Below are positions 44,688-52,594 of a DNA stretch of 64,000 nucleotides, in pieces (within the stretch, counting starts at the first letter, position 1; every line of letters starts with the position of its first letter). The stretch comes from VAZQ01 sp045811525. GTDB lineage: Bacteria; Pseudomonadota; Alphaproteobacteria; Rhizobiales; Xanthobacteraceae. The position numbers and the translations under genes were made by a program. The stretch is from positions 62,001 through 126,000 of the forward strand of contig JBJMTV010000010.1 in the NCBI GenBank assembly GCA_045811525.1, written 5' to 3'. The notes beneath the pieces are model-generated. The model saw nothing but the letters and a program-made list of their open reading frames with translations, did not search any database and was not told the origin of the DNA.

Positions 44688-45506
44688 TTGAGCATCCCGT
44701 CGCCAAGACTCGCTGCCATGTCGTTGGTGGCATTCCATTTCTGGGCGGCACCGCTGTACGCGCAAATCCCGGCGCAAACCGGTGCATCTGCGGCTGATGC
44801 CGTGGCTCCAGTCACGCAGGCCCGCTGCAGCCACATGAAACAGCATCGGGTGATGAACCCCGGCGCCCCTGTCGGTTGCGAGCGCTTGCGCCTTCTCACC
44901 TTCAGCTTCGTCGGGTTCGACGATCAAGTGCACCGCGATGCCGAGATGGTGGTCATGGATGCGGTGGCGGAGCATGCCCTCAAGCTTTTTGTTGCTCTTC
45001 GCGCCCGACGTTTCCCCATCGCCGCCGTGCAGCTCATGGACCAGTACAATGGCGACGACGATGCCGCCATTGCCGCCAACAATACGTCCTCCTTGAACGT
45101 GCGCCAGGTTGCCGGCGGCGGCGGCATATCCCTGCACGCCTACGGCGTCGCCATCGATGTCAATCCGGTCCAGAACCCCTACGTCGCGCGGTTCGCCGGT
45201 AGGGTGAAGGTGGCGCCCCCTGCTGGCGCGCGGTTTCTCAACCGCAAAGATGTGCGGCCCGGCATGGCCGAGTCGGTGACCGACGTGTTTGCCGAGCACG
45301 GATTCGTGGAATGGGGCGGTGCCTGGCATCAGCCTGACTACCAGCATTTCCAGGTGGGTCGCCCCCTGGCTTATCGGCTAGCAGCCCTCCCGCCGGCGCA
45401 AGCGAGCGCTCTGTTCGATCGCTTTGCCGAGCGAGCACGCGCTTGCATCGAGGTGTCACGCGCGCGGGGCGAGGGGACCCGGCGTTCCTGCGTGCCGGCA
45501 AACTAA
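44688..45506 (+). CDS. Secreted peptidase M15 family (D-Ala-D-Ala carboxypeptidase-like)
   Basis: A 272-residue exported protein with the M15_4-type metallopeptidase domain at residues about 90-225. The zinc residues appear as SLHAYGVAIDVN (His150, Asp157) and DYQHFQVG (His220). The start is a TTG at 44688 with GGAG upstream; an ATG at 44718 is an alternative but removes the only basic residue of the signal peptide. Relatives cut peptidoglycan stem peptides. Extensin-like proteins share part of this domain. Confidence 0.82.
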   Translation: MSIPSPRLAAMSLVAFHFWAAPLYAQIPAQTGASAADAVAPVTQARCSHMKQHRVMNPGAPVGCERLRLLTFSFVGFDDQVHRDAEMVVMDAVAEHALKLFVALRARRFPIAAVQLMDQYNGDDDAAIAANNTSSLNVRQVAGGGGISLHAYGVAIDVNPVQNPYVARFAGRVKVAPPAGARFLNRKDVRPGMAESVTDVFAEHGFVEWGGAWHQPDYQHFQVGRPLAYRLAALPPAQASALFDRFAERARACIEVSRARGEGTRRSCVPAN

Positions 45507-45579
45507 TCGGCATCGCCCCGCCGGCAAGTCCGGTTACTTGCTGCGCTCTATCCCCGCTCTATCCGCAACGGTTCTCAGC

Positions 45580-46518
45580 TTACCGCACGTCAATGCTGTC
45601 GCGCACCGAGCGAAAGCGCGGATACGCCTCCTTCCATGCCTCGGCGCGAGAAATGCCGATCATCTGCATGTAGCCGCCGCCACCGAAGCGCAGCCATTGC
45701 GCCAGCGTGAGAGGAACTCCGCCGCTCGCATCCTTGGCATCGGCGATGATCTGATGCCCCTGCTGGCCGGCGATCCGCAGCGGCTCCGATGTGGTAATGC
45801 GAACCTCCTTGAGGTTGGGGACGGTGGCCAGCGCGTCGCGGGCGAAATGGTCGCGTTCGCTTGCGTTCGCAGGCCCCCCTGACGCAACGGTGACGTACAT
45901 GTGCGCCTCGAATTGTACCGGCGGCGTGTCGGCTGCTGCATCGCTCAGCATCAGGGCGCGGCCGGGAATAACGCCGGCAATGCGAAAGCCCGCGAGCTCG
46001 GCAACATGGAACGGCAGCAGGCCGAGTTGCTCGTTGGCTGGCACTTCGGCACGGACCGCAAGTGACGTCAGTGCGGCACGAATCGTCGGATCTGAATATT
46101 GCGCCGTGGCCTTCTCCGGCACCTGCACAGTCACCAGCGCTGTGAGCGGCGGTGCTGATGCAAGCAGGAGCCATTTGCGGAATTTGATCTGGTTGGCCTC
46201 TTGTTGTCCGATCACCAGGACCGCGTTGCCAGTCGGCAATGCAACGTTCTCACGCGACACAAGCGTGATGCCTTGGCTCTTCAGGGCTTCGGGCGTGAGG
46301 CTTCGCTCGAGATCGGCGTAAGCATTGCCCGGGAGCGTCCCGAGAACGATCGCCACGTTGGCGTTGGCGTCTTCGAAGCCGAGGAAGCTTCGGCTCGGCG
46401 TCAGGCCGGCGGGCGGAACAAGACCAATGCGGGATCCCGGCGGGTAGGCGACCTCTGCGGCGGGCGCCGCGGTGGCTACGAGCGTCAGGGCACAGAGAAG
46501 GAAAAGAGATCGCAGCAT
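45580..46518 (-). CDS. Secreted protein of unknown function
   Basis: A 312-residue protein beginning at the ATG 46518, which opens a clear signal peptide (MLRSLFLLCALTLVATAA, cleavage near residue 20). An upstream TTG is possible. The mature part looks like two related halves of alpha/beta type, with LPTGNAVLVIGQQ in the first and ITTSEPLRIAGQQGHQIIAD in the second. I do not recognise the family. It converges on the M15 peptidase gene. Confidence 0.7.
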   Translation of the reverse strand: MLRSLFLLCALTLVATAAPAAEVAYPPGSRIGLVPPAGLTPSRSFLGFEDANANVAIVLGTLPGNAYADLERSLTPEALKSQGITLVSRENVALPTGNAVLVIGQQEANQIKFRKWLLLASAPPLTALVTVQVPEKATAQYSDPTIRAALTSLAVRAEVPANEQLGLLPFHVAELAGFRIAGVIPGRALMLSDAAADTPPVQFEAHMYVTVASGGPANASERDHFARDALATVPNLKEVRITTSEPLRIAGQQGHQIIADAKDASGGVPLTLAQWLRFGGGGYMQMIGISRAEAWKEAYPRFRSVRDSIDVR

Positions 46519-46637
46519 GATGGCGTCATACACCAAAGTGGTTGCGAAAATAGGGCCGATTGGAACCCCTGTTGGGAACGAGGCCGCTCGCGTCTTGCGG
46601 TTCGCCGCCGGCGGACCACGTGACCCGCCCGCTCGAA

Positions 46638-47264
46638 TTAGCCGGGCATGGTGACCCGTCGCAATGTCAGATTGAGACGCCCGCCCTCCGCCAGAAAGCT
46701 GGAGCTGCCGGGCAGGATACGATCAACGCCGTGAAACGCGAGACGCGCCTCGCCTCCGAGTACGACCGCGTCTCCGGACCTCAGCTCTATCGCTGTGCTG
46801 GGATCGCGCCGCTTTTTGCCTCCGACGCGAAACACGCAGCTGTCGCCCAGCGACAATGACACCACTGGTGCGGCGAAGTCCTGCTCATCGCGGTCCTGGT
46901 GCAGCCCCATCTTCGCCCGGACATCATAATAGTTGATCAAGCAGCATTCCGGCGCATGCCGGTAACCGGCGAGCTCCTGCCATGCTTCCAGCAGGCTCGG
47001 CGGAATCGGTGGCCAGCGCTCGCCAGTCTGCGGATGCGTTGTTTGATAGCGGTAACCCCGCTCGTCCGTAACCCACCCCACCGAACCGCAATTGCTCATG
47101 CGGACCGACAACGGGTGCCCAGTTCGCGGCATGCGCGGGGTATAGAGAGGGGCAGCTCTCAGCACCTGACGAATATCAGCCAGCATAGCTGCCTGTGCAA
47201 TTGCATCGAGAAAGCCGCTCGCAAGCGTTACGCCGGGCTTCACCGTGGTGACGTGCGTAACCAT
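46638..47264 (-). CDS. alkB: Alpha-ketoglutarate-dependent dioxygenase AlkB
   Basis: Fe(II)/2-oxoglutarate enzyme that directly reverses alkylation of 1-methyladenine and 3-methylcytosine. The 208-residue product has iron residues His122 and Asp124 (LHQDRDEQ), a distal His178 (FHGVDR), NYY upstream and the 2-oxoglutarate motif RLNLTLR. It lies divergent from dnaK. No ada gene is adjacent. Confidence 0.95.
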   Translation of the reverse strand: MVTHVTTVKPGVTLASGFLDAIAQAAMLADIRQVLRAAPLYTPRMPRTGHPLSVRMSNCGSVGWVTDERGYRYQTTHPQTGERWPPIPPSLLEAWQELAGYRHAPECCLINYYDVRAKMGLHQDRDEQDFAAPVVSLSLGDSCVFRVGGKKRRDPSTAIELRSGDAVVLGGEARLAFHGVDRILPGSSSFLAEGGRLNLTLRRVTMPG

Positions 47265-47437
47265 TGGAATTTAAACAACTGGTGTCCTCGCCTGCCCGCC
47301 GCGTGGCGGTGCTCCCGTTAGCGGTGCAGAGTCCGCATCCTTCGTGCCGCACGCTATGATGCGGACTTCCGCACCACAGCCACATTGGTGCGGGCCGCGG
47401 ACAGCTCTGCCGCCCTGTGATTCCGCTATCATATGCC

Positions 47438-47465
47438 TTGCGGCGGAAAATGGTCCCCCTATATC
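47438..47465 (+). promoter_or_regulatory. Heat-shock (RpoH-type) promoter of dnaK
   Basis: CTTGCGG (-35) and CCCCTATAT (-10) separated by 12 bases, close to the sigma-32 consensus of CTTGAA with CCCCAT. Transcription would start near 47470-47472, about 125 bases before the dnaK ATG, immediately ahead of a strong hairpin. Confidence 0.5.
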
Positions 47466-47473
47466 AGCCATGA

Positions 47474-47492
47474 CGCCGCAGGGGGCGGCGTG
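47474..47492 (+). repeat. Hairpin at the 5' end of the dnaK leader
   Basis: ACGCCGC at 47474-47480 pairs perfectly with GCGGCGT at 47486-47492 around a five-base loop. It would stand at or near the 5' end of the RNA from the predicted heat-shock promoter, where such hairpins commonly protect mRNA. Confidence 0.55.
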
Positions 47493-47538
47493 CGAAAATT
47501 TTCCAGGGGGTCGGACGAGGGGGCCGCAGGCGCGGTCG

Positions 47539-47587
47539 CCTCTTTTCGGGTGCCTTCAGGACCCGGCCGACCTGCCGCAAAGAGAGG
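47539..47587 (+). promoter_or_regulatory. Possible RNA thermometer masking the dnaK ribosome-binding site
   Basis: CCTCTTTT (47539-47546) can pair with AAGAGAGG (47580-47587), which overlaps the ribosome-binding site, with one G-U pair. An inner stem CGGGT/ACCCG (47547-47551 with 47561-47565) would support it. The four-U strand recalls fourU-type thermometers. It is a prediction from base pairing alone. Confidence 0.35.
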
Positions 47588-47595
47588 AAGTTACC

Positions 47596-49530
47596 ATGGG
47601 CAAAGTTATCGGCATCGACCTCGGCACGACGAATTCGTGCGTTGCCGTGATGGAAGGCAAAGCGCCGAAAGTCATTGAGAACGCGGAGGGCATGCGCACC
47701 ACGCCGTCGATCGTGGCATTCACCGACGATGGGGAGCGCCTGGTCGGCCAGCCAGCCAAGCGCCAGGCGGTCACCAATCCGGAGCGCACCATTTTTGCGG
47801 TCAAGCGCCTGATCGGTCGCCGCTACGACGACCCGATGGTGGAGAAGGACAAGAAGCTCGTCCCCTACAAGATCATGCGTGCGTCCAACGGCGACGCCTG
47901 GGTTGAGGCTGAAGGCAAGAGCTATTCGCCTTCGCAGATCTCCGCTTTCGTCCTGCAGAAAATGAAAGAGACCGCGGAGGCATATCTCGGCCAGAAGGTC
48001 GAGCAGGCCGTCATCACCGTGCCAGCCTATTTCAATGACGCGCAACGACAGGCGACCAAGGATGCCGGCAAGATCGCCGGCCTCGAAGTGCTGCGTATCA
48101 TCAATGAGCCGACGGCAGCTGCGCTGGCCTATGGCCTCGACAAGCAAAAGACCGGCACAATCGCCGTCTATGACCTCGGCGGCGGCACCTTCGATATTTC
48201 CATTCTGGAAATCGGCGACGGCGTGTTCGAGGTGAAGTCGACCAATGGCGACACCTTCCTGGGCGGCGAAGATTTCGACATGCGCCTGGTCAACTACCTC
48301 GCCGATGAATTCCAGAAGGAGCAGGGGATCGACCTGCGCCGTGACAAGCTTGCACTGCAGCGTCTCAAGGAAGCCGCCGAGAAGGCGAAGATCGAGCTCT
48401 CCTCGACAACGCAGACCGAGATCAACCTGCCCTTCATCACGGCCGACGCGTCCGGGCCTAAGCATCTGACGTTGAAACTCACCCGCGCCAAGTTCGAGGC
48501 GCTGGTCGATGATCTCGTACAGAAGACGATGGGTCCCTGCCGACAGGCATTGAAGGATGCCGGATTGTCTGCTGCCGAGATCAACGAGGTTGTTCTGGTC
48601 GGCGGCATGACGCGCATGCCCAAGGTGCAGGAGGCCGTGAAGCAACTGTTCGGGAAGGAGCCGCACAAGGGCGTCAATCCCGACGAGGTGGTTGCGATCG
48701 GCGCGGCCATCCAGGCGGGCGTGCTGCAGGGCGACGTGAAGGACGTGCTGCTGTTGGATGTCACTCCGCTGTCGCTCGGCATCGAGACGCTCGGGGGTGT
48801 GTTCACCCGGCTCATCGACCGCAACACCACCATTCCAACCAAGAAGAGCCAGGTGTTCTCGACTGCCGAGGACAACCAGGGCGCGGTGACAATCCGCGTT
48901 TTCCAGGGCGAGCGCGAGATGGCTGCCGACAACAAGATCCTCGGCCAGTTCGATCTGGTCGGCATTCCACCAGCTCCGCGAGGAGTGCCGCAAATCGAGG
49001 TCACGTTCGATATTGATGCGAACGGCATCGTCAATGTGCATGCCCGCGACAAGGGCACCGGCAAGGAGCAGCAGATCCGCATCCAGGCATCGGGCGGGCT
49101 CTCGGAGGCCGACATCCAGCGCATGGTGAAAGATGCCGAGACCCACGCCGAGGACGACAAGAAACGCAAGGCGCAGGTCGAAGCAAAGAACCACGCCGAG
49201 GCACTCGTGCACTCGACGGAGCGAATGCTGACCGAGCACGGCTCGAAGCTGGGTGAGCCCGAGCGCCGCGCCATCGAGAATGGCATCGCCGATCTCAAAG
49301 AGGCCTTGAAGGGCGACGACGCGGAGGCGATCACTGCCAAGAGCAACGCGCTCGCGCAAGCGTCCATGAAGCTCGGCGAGGCCATGTATAAGGCGCAGCA
49401 GGAAGGTGCCGGGGCGGGTGGCGCCTCGGGCGGTGCTGCTCCCGGCGACAATGCGGGCAAGCGCGACGACGTCGTCGACGCGGAGTTTACCGAGGTTGAC
49501 GACGACAAGAAGAACAAGAAGTCGGCCTGA
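47596..49530 (+). CDS. dnaK: Chaperone DnaK (Hsp70)
   Basis: ATP-dependent chaperone. The start at 47596 (GAGAGGAAG upstream) gives 644 residues, the usual length. The N-terminus is GKVIGIDLGTTNSCVAV, and the phosphate loops IAVYDLGGGTFDISIL and VLVGGMTRMPKVQ are intact. The C-terminal lid ends in a Gly/Ala-rich linker and an acidic tail (DAEFTEVDDDKKNK). The divergent gene is alkB; dnaJ follows, separated by a terminator. Confidence 0.98.
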   Translation: MGKVIGIDLGTTNSCVAVMEGKAPKVIENAEGMRTTPSIVAFTDDGERLVGQPAKRQAVTNPERTIFAVKRLIGRRYDDPMVEKDKKLVPYKIMRASNGDAWVEAEGKSYSPSQISAFVLQKMKETAEAYLGQKVEQAVITVPAYFNDAQRQATKDAGKIAGLEVLRIINEPTAAALAYGLDKQKTGTIAVYDLGGGTFDISILEIGDGVFEVKSTNGDTFLGGEDFDMRLVNYLADEFQKEQGIDLRRDKLALQRLKEAAEKAKIELSSTTQTEINLPFITADASGPKHLTLKLTRAKFEALVDDLVQKTMGPCRQALKDAGLSAAEINEVVLVGGMTRMPKVQEAVKQLFGKEPHKGVNPDEVVAIGAAIQAGVLQGDVKDVLLLDVTPLSLGIETLGGVFTRLIDRNTTIPTKKSQVFSTAEDNQGAVTIRVFQGEREMAADNKILGQFDLVGIPPAPRGVPQIEVTFDIDANGIVNVHARDKGTGKEQQIRIQASGGLSEADIQRMVKDAETHAEDDKKRKAQVEAKNHAEALVHSTERMLTEHGSKLGEPERRAIENGIADLKEALKGDDAEAITAKSNALAQASMKLGEAMYKAQQEGAGAGGASGGAAPGDNAGKRDDVVDAEFTEVDDDKKNKKSA

Positions 49531-49576
49531 TCCGGCTCGCAGCCGGCAGCGCGATGTCACCAAGCGCAACGACAGT

Positions 49577-49611
49577 CACGAAACTCGGGCCCACCCGGGT
49601 TTCGTGTTTTT
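49577..49611 (+). terminator. Rho-independent terminator after dnaK
   Basis: A 13-base stem (left arm 49577-49589, right arm 49594-49606) with one G-T pair and a 4-base loop CCCA is followed by TTTTT. The arms are CACGAAACTCGGG and CCCGGGTTTCGTG. It lies 47 bp after the dnaK stop and about 130 bp before dnaJ, so it may limit dnaJ transcription relative to dnaK. Confidence 0.85.
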
Positions 49612-49738
49612 GCGCGCCACGCGCGCGCCGTCCCGACTTGTACGGATCGACCCGACGGTCCATCTTTTTTGAGCGAACATGAGCGACCAGGTAGAGTTCG
49701 AGGATACGGCGAGACGAACGCCCGGGCGGGACGCGAGC

Positions 49739-50869
49739 ATGGCTAAGCGCTGCTACTACGAGGTTCTGGAGGTTGAGCGCCAGGCCACCGATGGCGACTT
49801 GAAGGGTGCCTTTCGCAAGCTTGCGATGAAATGGCATCCCGATCGCAATCCCGGCGACAAGACTTGCGAGGCGCGCTTCAAGGAGATCAACGAGGCCTAT
49901 GAGGTTCTCAAAGATCCGGAGAAACGTGCTGCCTACGATCGCTTCGGTCACGCTGCCTTCGAGCAGGGCGGACCGGGTGGACCCGGCGGGTTTGGCAGTG
50001 ACTTCGGCTCGGCTTTCTCCGATCTGTTCGAGGGCATCTTCGGCATGGGTGGCGGCGGCCGCGGCCGCTCAGGGCGCGAGCGTGGCGCCGACCTGCGCTA
50101 CAACATGGAGATCACGCTCGAGGAGGCGTTCGCAGGCAAGACCGCGCAAATCCGCATTCCGACCTCGGTGACCTGTGACGCCTGCTCCGGCTCGGGAGCC
50201 AAGACCGGCACGCGCCCCAAGGCCTGTCCGACATGTGCCGGACAGGGCCGCATCCGGCATGCGCAAGGCTTCTTCACGTTGGAGCGAACTTGTCCGAGCT
50301 GTCAGGGTCGTGGGCAGGTGATCGACAGCCCGTGTCCGTCCTGCTCAGGCTCGGGCCGGGTCACTCGCGAGCGTGCGCTGTCGGTGAACATTCCCGCCGG
50401 GGTCGAGGACGGCACCCGAATCCGGCTCGCGGGCGAGGGTGAAGCCGGCGTACGCGGCGGCCCGGCTGGCGATCTCTACATTTTTCTCTCAATCTCCTCG
50501 CACCCCATCTTTCAGCGTGAGGGCGCCGACCTGCATTGTCGGGTACCAATCTCTATGGTGGCCGCCGCCCTGGGTGGGGAATTCGAGGTGCCCACCATTG
50601 ACGGCAGCAAGAGCCGCGTGAAGGTGCCGGAGGGCACGCAATCCGGTCGTCGGTTTCGTCTGCAAAGCAAAGGCATGCCAGTGCTTCGCTCCAAGCAGAC
50701 CGGAGACATGTATGTGCAGGTGTTGGTCGAGACGCCGCAGAAGCTCACCAAACGGCAACGCGAATTGCTGACTGAATTTGAAAGGTTGTCGTCGAAGGAC
50801 ACGCACCCCGAAGCAGCCGGGTTCTTCGGCAAGGTGAAGGAGTTCCTCGGTCGTACCGGCGCGGTTTGA
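49739..50869 (+). CDS. dnaJ: Chaperone DnaJ (Hsp40)
   Basis: Co-chaperone that stimulates DnaK. The start MAKRCYYEVLEV at 49739 is typical, giving 376 residues; an in-frame ATG 60 bases upstream (49679) is less likely. The J domain has HPD at 33-35, then a Gly/Phe-rich region and four zinc-binding repeats (CDACSGSG, CPTCAGQG, CPSCQGRG, CPSCSGSG). It follows dnaK after a terminator. Confidence 0.97.
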   Translation: MAKRCYYEVLEVERQATDGDLKGAFRKLAMKWHPDRNPGDKTCEARFKEINEAYEVLKDPEKRAAYDRFGHAAFEQGGPGGPGGFGSDFGSAFSDLFEGIFGMGGGGRGRSGRERGADLRYNMEITLEEAFAGKTAQIRIPTSVTCDACSGSGAKTGTRPKACPTCAGQGRIRHAQGFFTLERTCPSCQGRGQVIDSPCPSCSGSGRVTRERALSVNIPAGVEDGTRIRLAGEGEAGVRGGPAGDLYIFLSISSHPIFQREGADLHCRVPISMVAAALGGEFEVPTIDGSKSRVKVPEGTQSGRRFRLQSKGMPVLRSKQTGDMYVQVLVETPQKLTKRQRELLTEFERLSSKDTHPEAAGFFGKVKEFLGRTGAV

Positions 50870-50946
50870 GCAACTTGCCGCTTGACCCTCGTGGCGGGGG
50901 TGTTTACCCCTGAAATCTTGCAATCATTGTGCAGCGTTAACCCCTG

Positions 50947-51759
50947 ATGTCCCTTCCAGCCCTCGAGCTGCTCGAGCAGAAATTCGAGAGACAAAAGCGT
51001 CTCTTCGAATTGAAGCGAGGGGAGTTTGAGCGAACGATCGAGCGGCGCATTCAGCTGTTCGAGGCGCGCAAGGGTGCGCTCGCGCGCGAGATCGAACAGC
51101 AGCTCGAAAGCCAGCGCAAGAAGCTTGGTGAGACGCTCGAGACCCACAAGAAAAAGCTCGAAACGCGCATTCGGCGCTTCGAGCGGAGGAACGGCCTGCG
51201 GCTCGATGACGAGGTCCGCTTCATCCGGACCTGGATTGAGAAGCCGCTCGCCATTGGCGCCGTCACTCCATCGGGACGCGCCCTCGCGCGCACAATGGCG
51301 AGCTACATCGACCCGTATAGACCCGGCCCGATCATTGAGCTCGGCCCCGGCACCGGGCCGGTCACCGAGGCCCTGGTCGCGCACGGGATCGATCCTGCGC
51401 GTCTCGTGCTGGTCGAGTTCGATCCGACATTCTGCCGGCTGTTGCGCGCGCGCTATCCTGCCGCGACAGTGCTGCAAGGGGACGCCTATTCGCTCCGGAG
51501 TCTGCTTGCCGGATTATTGCAGCAGCCGGCTGCCGGGGTTGTCTCCGGGCTCCCCTTGTTCACGAAGCCCATGGGAATGCGCTTGCGTCTGCTGTTCGAG
51601 GCCTTCTCCGTGATGTCAGCGGGTGCGCCCTTCGTGCAATTCACCTATCACGCGGTGTCGCCCGTTCCCAAGCGCCTCGATCGCGTGAGCGCGGAGGCCT
51701 CCGAGCGCATCTGGATGAACATTCCGCCGGCGCGCGTGTGGGTCTACAGGCGAGACTGA
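50947..51759 (+). CDS. pmtA: Phospholipid N-methyltransferase (PmtA-like) with N-terminal coiled coil
   Basis: SAM-dependent methyltransferase of the rhizobial PmtA type, which makes phosphatidylcholine from phosphatidylethanolamine. Residues about 91-270 carry RFIRTWIEKPLAIGAVTPSG, the SAM loop ELGPGTG at 131-137, and SGLPLFTKP. The first 85 residues form a charged coiled coil (for example KFERQKRLFELKRGEFERT), absent from typical PmtA proteins. The start at 50947 is the only good one. It follows dnaJ by 77 bp. Confidence 0.85.
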   Translation: MSLPALELLEQKFERQKRLFELKRGEFERTIERRIQLFEARKGALAREIEQQLESQRKKLGETLETHKKKLETRIRRFERRNGLRLDDEVRFIRTWIEKPLAIGAVTPSGRALARTMASYIDPYRPGPIIELGPGTGPVTEALVAHGIDPARLVLVEFDPTFCRLLRARYPAATVLQGDAYSLRSLLAGLLQQPAAGVVSGLPLFTKPMGMRLRLLFEAFSVMSAGAPFVQFTYHAVSPVPKRLDRVSAEASERIWMNIPPARVWVYRRD

Positions 51760-51867
51760 AGCCTCATCCAGCTGGCGCATTCGACCGCGTCGGCTCGCTT
51801 TCGGTCAATGGGGGCGCACAGGACCCCTGTTCTGCTGCCCTCCCACTCGCAACATGAGGAAAGCGCT

Positions 51868-52569
51868 GTGACGGCGGATGCGCGTGAACGATTGATCGTA
51901 GCTCTCGATGTGAGCTCGGTCGCGCAAGCCGAAGCGCTGGTTGCGCGACTCGGCGAAAGCGTCTCGTTCTACAAGATTGGCTATCAGCTTGCTTTCGCCG
52001 GCGGTATCGATTTTGCGCGCGCACTCGCCGACGCGGGGAAGCAGGTATTCCTGGATCTCAAGCTGCACGATATCGGCAATACGGTCGCACGCGGCGTGGA
52101 GAGCGTGGCGCGCCTGGGCGCCTCATTTCTGACGGTGCATGCCTATCCGCAGACCATGCACGCGGCCGTCGACGCGCGCCGAGGCTCGCAGCTGCGCCTG
52201 CTGGCCGTGACCGTGCTCACGTCATACGACGATGCCGATCTCGCCGCCGCGGGCTATGACTTCACCGTCTCCGAGTTGGTGGCAGAACGCGCCGCACAGG
52301 CGCGCGATGTCGGCATGGATGGTTTGGTCTGCTCGGCAGCGGAGGCTGAGATGCTGCGACCCAACATCGACTCGATGGTCCTGGTCACTCCCGGCATTCG
52401 GCCAAGCGGCAGCGACAGGGCCGACCAGAAGCGCGTGCTCACACCAGCCGCTGCCATTGCCGCCGGCTCCGATTATCTTGTTGTTGGCCGCCCCCTTGTC
52501 GCGGCGCCGGACCCGAAGGCGGCCGCTGAGGCCATTATCGCCGAGATGGCCGGCGCGATCCGCGGTTGA
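51868..52569 (+). CDS. pyrF: Orotidine 5'-phosphate decarboxylase PyrF
   Basis: Decarboxylates OMP to UMP. The start is a GTG at 51868 with AGGAAAG upstream; a longer frame from an ATG at 51808 lacks support. The 233-residue TIM barrel has Asp63, Lys65 and Asp68 in DLKLHDIGNTV, then VTPGIRP. It is 25 bp ahead of the DUF1330 gene. Confidence 0.96.
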   Translation: MTADARERLIVALDVSSVAQAEALVARLGESVSFYKIGYQLAFAGGIDFARALADAGKQVFLDLKLHDIGNTVARGVESVARLGASFLTVHAYPQTMHAAVDARRGSQLRLLAVTVLTSYDDADLAAAGYDFTVSELVAERAAQARDVGMDGLVCSAAEAEMLRPNIDSMVLVTPGIRPSGSDRADQKRVLTPAAAIAAGSDYLVVGRPLVAAPDPKAAAEAIIAEMAGAIRG

Positions 52570-52594
52570 GCGCGACAGGCAGGAGCAGACACCA

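Larger units (their letters stand above)
47265..47595. promoter_or_regulatory. alkB/dnaK divergent promoter region and dnaK leader
   Basis: A 331-bp non-coding interval. An RpoH-type promoter is plausible: CTTGCGG at 47438-47444, then 12 bases, then CCCCTATAT at 47457-47465, resembling CTTGAA-N13-CCCCAT. A hairpin ACGCCGC-AGGGG-GCGGCGT lies at 47474-47492. The ribosome-binding site of dnaK (AGAGAGGAAG at 47581-47590) can pair with CCTCTTTT at 47539-47546. The alkB promoter must lie near 47265-47300. Confidence 0.55.

Noticed and set aside
47464..49569. Very long open frame on the strand opposite dnaK
   Set aside because: It is a shadow of GC-rich dnaK codons; it has no ribosome-binding site or recognisable domain and dnaK is certain.
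49679..49738. Upstream in-frame ATG for dnaJ adding 20 residues
   Set aside because: DnaJ proteins begin with the J domain; the extra residues (SDQVEFEDTARR) have no counterpart in the family.
50897..50910. GGGGT-GTTT-ACCCC hairpin after dnaJ
   Set aside because: Stem of only five pairs and no T-run, so not called as a terminator.
50512..51477. Open frame opposite dnaJ and the PmtA-like gene
   Set aside because: It spans two real genes on the other strand, and its protein is low complexity and Arg/Leu-rich.
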